Positions 62,895-64,000 of a stretch of 64,000 bases of DNA are shown piece after piece. The notes below the pieces were generated by a model. The model made no database searches. It was given only the letters and a program-made list of their open reading frames with translations, and was not told the origin of the DNA. This DNA comes from Hydractinia symbiolongicarpus (taxonomy: Eukaryota; Cnidaria; Hydrozoa; Anthoathecata; Hydractiniidae). The stretch covers positions 15,500,001-15,564,000 of the forward strand of contig NC_079883.1 of assembly GCF_029227915.1 (NCBI RefSeq), written 5' to 3'. Positions within the stretch are counted from its first letter, which is position 1. The number at the start of each line of letters is the position of its first letter. The translations under genes were made by a program, and so were the position numbers.

Positions 62895-64000
62895 CATGTA
62901 TTCGTATAACCCCAAGGCAAAGTACAAAAGTAGCAGGGGAGAATGGAAACTTGGTGTTACAAATTTGGAGCATTAGGGTCTGTACGTGTCTACAGACTCA
63001 CATATTGAGGTGGCATTCCCTGAATTTGCCAAATATGCTATAAAAATCCCCACCAATCTGCTGAATGATCCAGTCAGAGTTGGTTGGACAGGGCAGGCGT
63101 TGGACTACTGGAATATCCAGGCTAATTTTTCTGCCCATTGCGCAAGCACCGCATTAGGCATATCCGCTAAACACCTGACGGGTTCTGTACCCCTTGTCAA
63201 TTTGATTTTTAAATTCAATGTTTATTACCACATGCGTCGTATATTGGCAAGAATGAAGGTGCCCATGCCCTATGACGATGGGTTTTCTCAGTAAAAAAAC
63301 CCCTACTCAACCTCCAGGTATGCACAGGTCTGTCGCGAGTATGGTGCGGATTCCAATAGCCTCTACAAATTCAAGGCCGTCATGTCCTCCCTGACAAACG
63401 GTAGATGGTGGCCACAAGTTGACGGGGACTGGACCAAATTCATCATACCAACAAGTCAAGGCCTAAAGTCGGAAGGTCTGACCAAGCTTAGTGAAGCCAT
63501 CCGCGTCTACGTGGTCTTATTGCTGGGATCGCAATCAGGGGCTAAAGCATCCTTACTTGGCTCCGGTGCTGACAACTATACGGCAAGGCAGATTTTATTG
63601 CAAAAATTTGAGGCCATGGTACAACATCAAGAAAATGTGGGCCACGACATTACGGAGTTTCAGAAGGTATTGCAGTATGCGCGGACGTCGGTGAATTTTG
63701 CCGTCATGCCAAGTGTGTACATGCTGCCTTCCGATATAAACCTGCATATAGTAAAAATTGTAGGATATAACAACAATATCCTTATAGCACCTGCAAACGT
63801 TGGCGTGGGGACCCAAGTTGATATGAATAACAGGCCTATTCATACGGAGAGGGCTATCAAAGCACCTCCAAAGCATACCCTATCTCCAAAACATACTGCA
63901 CCACCTAAGCATACTACGCCTCCTATACATACTACACCTCCTATACCACCTAAGCATACCACACCTCTTATATATACTCCCGATCATACCATACAGGCTA
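62890..64000 (+). pseudogene. Long virus-like structural-type protein, two nonsense codons, runs off the window
   Basis: One frame runs from ATG 62890 to the window end, at least 370 codons, broken only by TAG at about 62974 and TAA at 63292-63294. Similar composition and sense on both sides show it is one gene. Parts include VGWTGQALDYWNIQANFSAH, a predicted helical/membrane-like segment (PLVNLIFKFNVYYHMRRILA), TNGRWWPQVDGDWTKFIIPT, ITEFQKVLQYARTSVNFAVM and, from about 63866 on, Pro-Lys-His-Thr repeats (APPKHT, SPKHT, TPPIHT). Intact open parts are 62986-63294 and 63295-64000. The function is not recognised. Size, position and Pro-rich tail would suit a virion component, as a guess. Confidence 0.55.

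Noticed and set aside
59633-64000. Alternative genetic code (TAA/TAG read as Gln) to explain in-frame stops
   Set aside because: Intact genes in the same cluster end with TAA and TAG, and there are frameshifts as well, so decay explains the stops better.
54437-64000. Retrovirus or LTR element
   Set aside because: No gag, protease, RT, integrase or LTRs are seen; gene types and the two-strand layout fit a DNA element.

Overview
The window is nuclear DNA from an animal. Its genes are split by spliceosomal introns with GT..AG borders, its background is strongly AT-rich, and it is packed with decayed transposons. The repeat types and the protein families suggest a cnidarian, perhaps a hydrozoan, but that is inference and no sequence feature proves it. 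There are no bacterial signals such as operons or ribosome binding sites in the host part.

Host genes lie in the left half. SNW1 (SKIP, a splicing and transcription co-regulator) is on the minus strand at 5210-14695 with 11 coding exons. Head to head with it, on the plus strand, is a RAB4 small GTPase at 16572-24009 with 7 coding exons. A divergent GNPNAT1-like glucosamine-6-phosphate N-acetyltransferase follows at 25453-27026 with 5 exons. An unrecognised 677-residue, mostly disordered protein lies in one coding exon on the minus strand at 28763-30796. The three multi-exon genes assemble in frame from start to stop across the splice sites listed.

The introns and flanks hold mobile elements. 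They include a CR1/L2-like retrotransposon broken by a TIR element (180-2600), Helitron ends and copies (1-91, 21420-22154, 48348-48843, probably 45236-45345), hAT-like elements (9052-10273, 13950-14400), a Tc1/mariner-type MITE (11685-12392), a 1.5-kb TIR element in a RAB4 intron (17777-19301), decayed Harbinger elements (49309-50328, 57136-58466) and a second CR1-like fragment (51723-52760).

From 33863 to 41667 lies one uninterrupted satellite of about 279 copies of a 28-bp unit, with higher-order periods of 2184, 3108 and 924 bp. From there to about 54.3 kb I see no host gene, only repeats and AT-rich intergenic DNA.

The right end is different. From about 59.6 kb to the window edge the DNA is visibly GC-richer (a spot count of one 60-base line gives 50%). 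Short intronless genes are packed on both strands, with overlapping, convergent and divergent pairs, a hairpin between convergent genes, and a perfect palindrome that contains both start codons of a divergent pair. Gene types include a DUF4116-like repeat protein, a zinc protein with an FCS-like finger as in viral late transcription factors, a small membrane/coiled-coil protein, a glycine-rich membrane protein and a long protein ending in Pro-Lys-His-Thr repeats. Many of the genes carry a nonsense codon or frameshift. I read this as an eroding, integrated DNA-virus-like element. A shorter copy in inverted orientation, keeping two of the same gene families in the same order, lies at 54437-55560.
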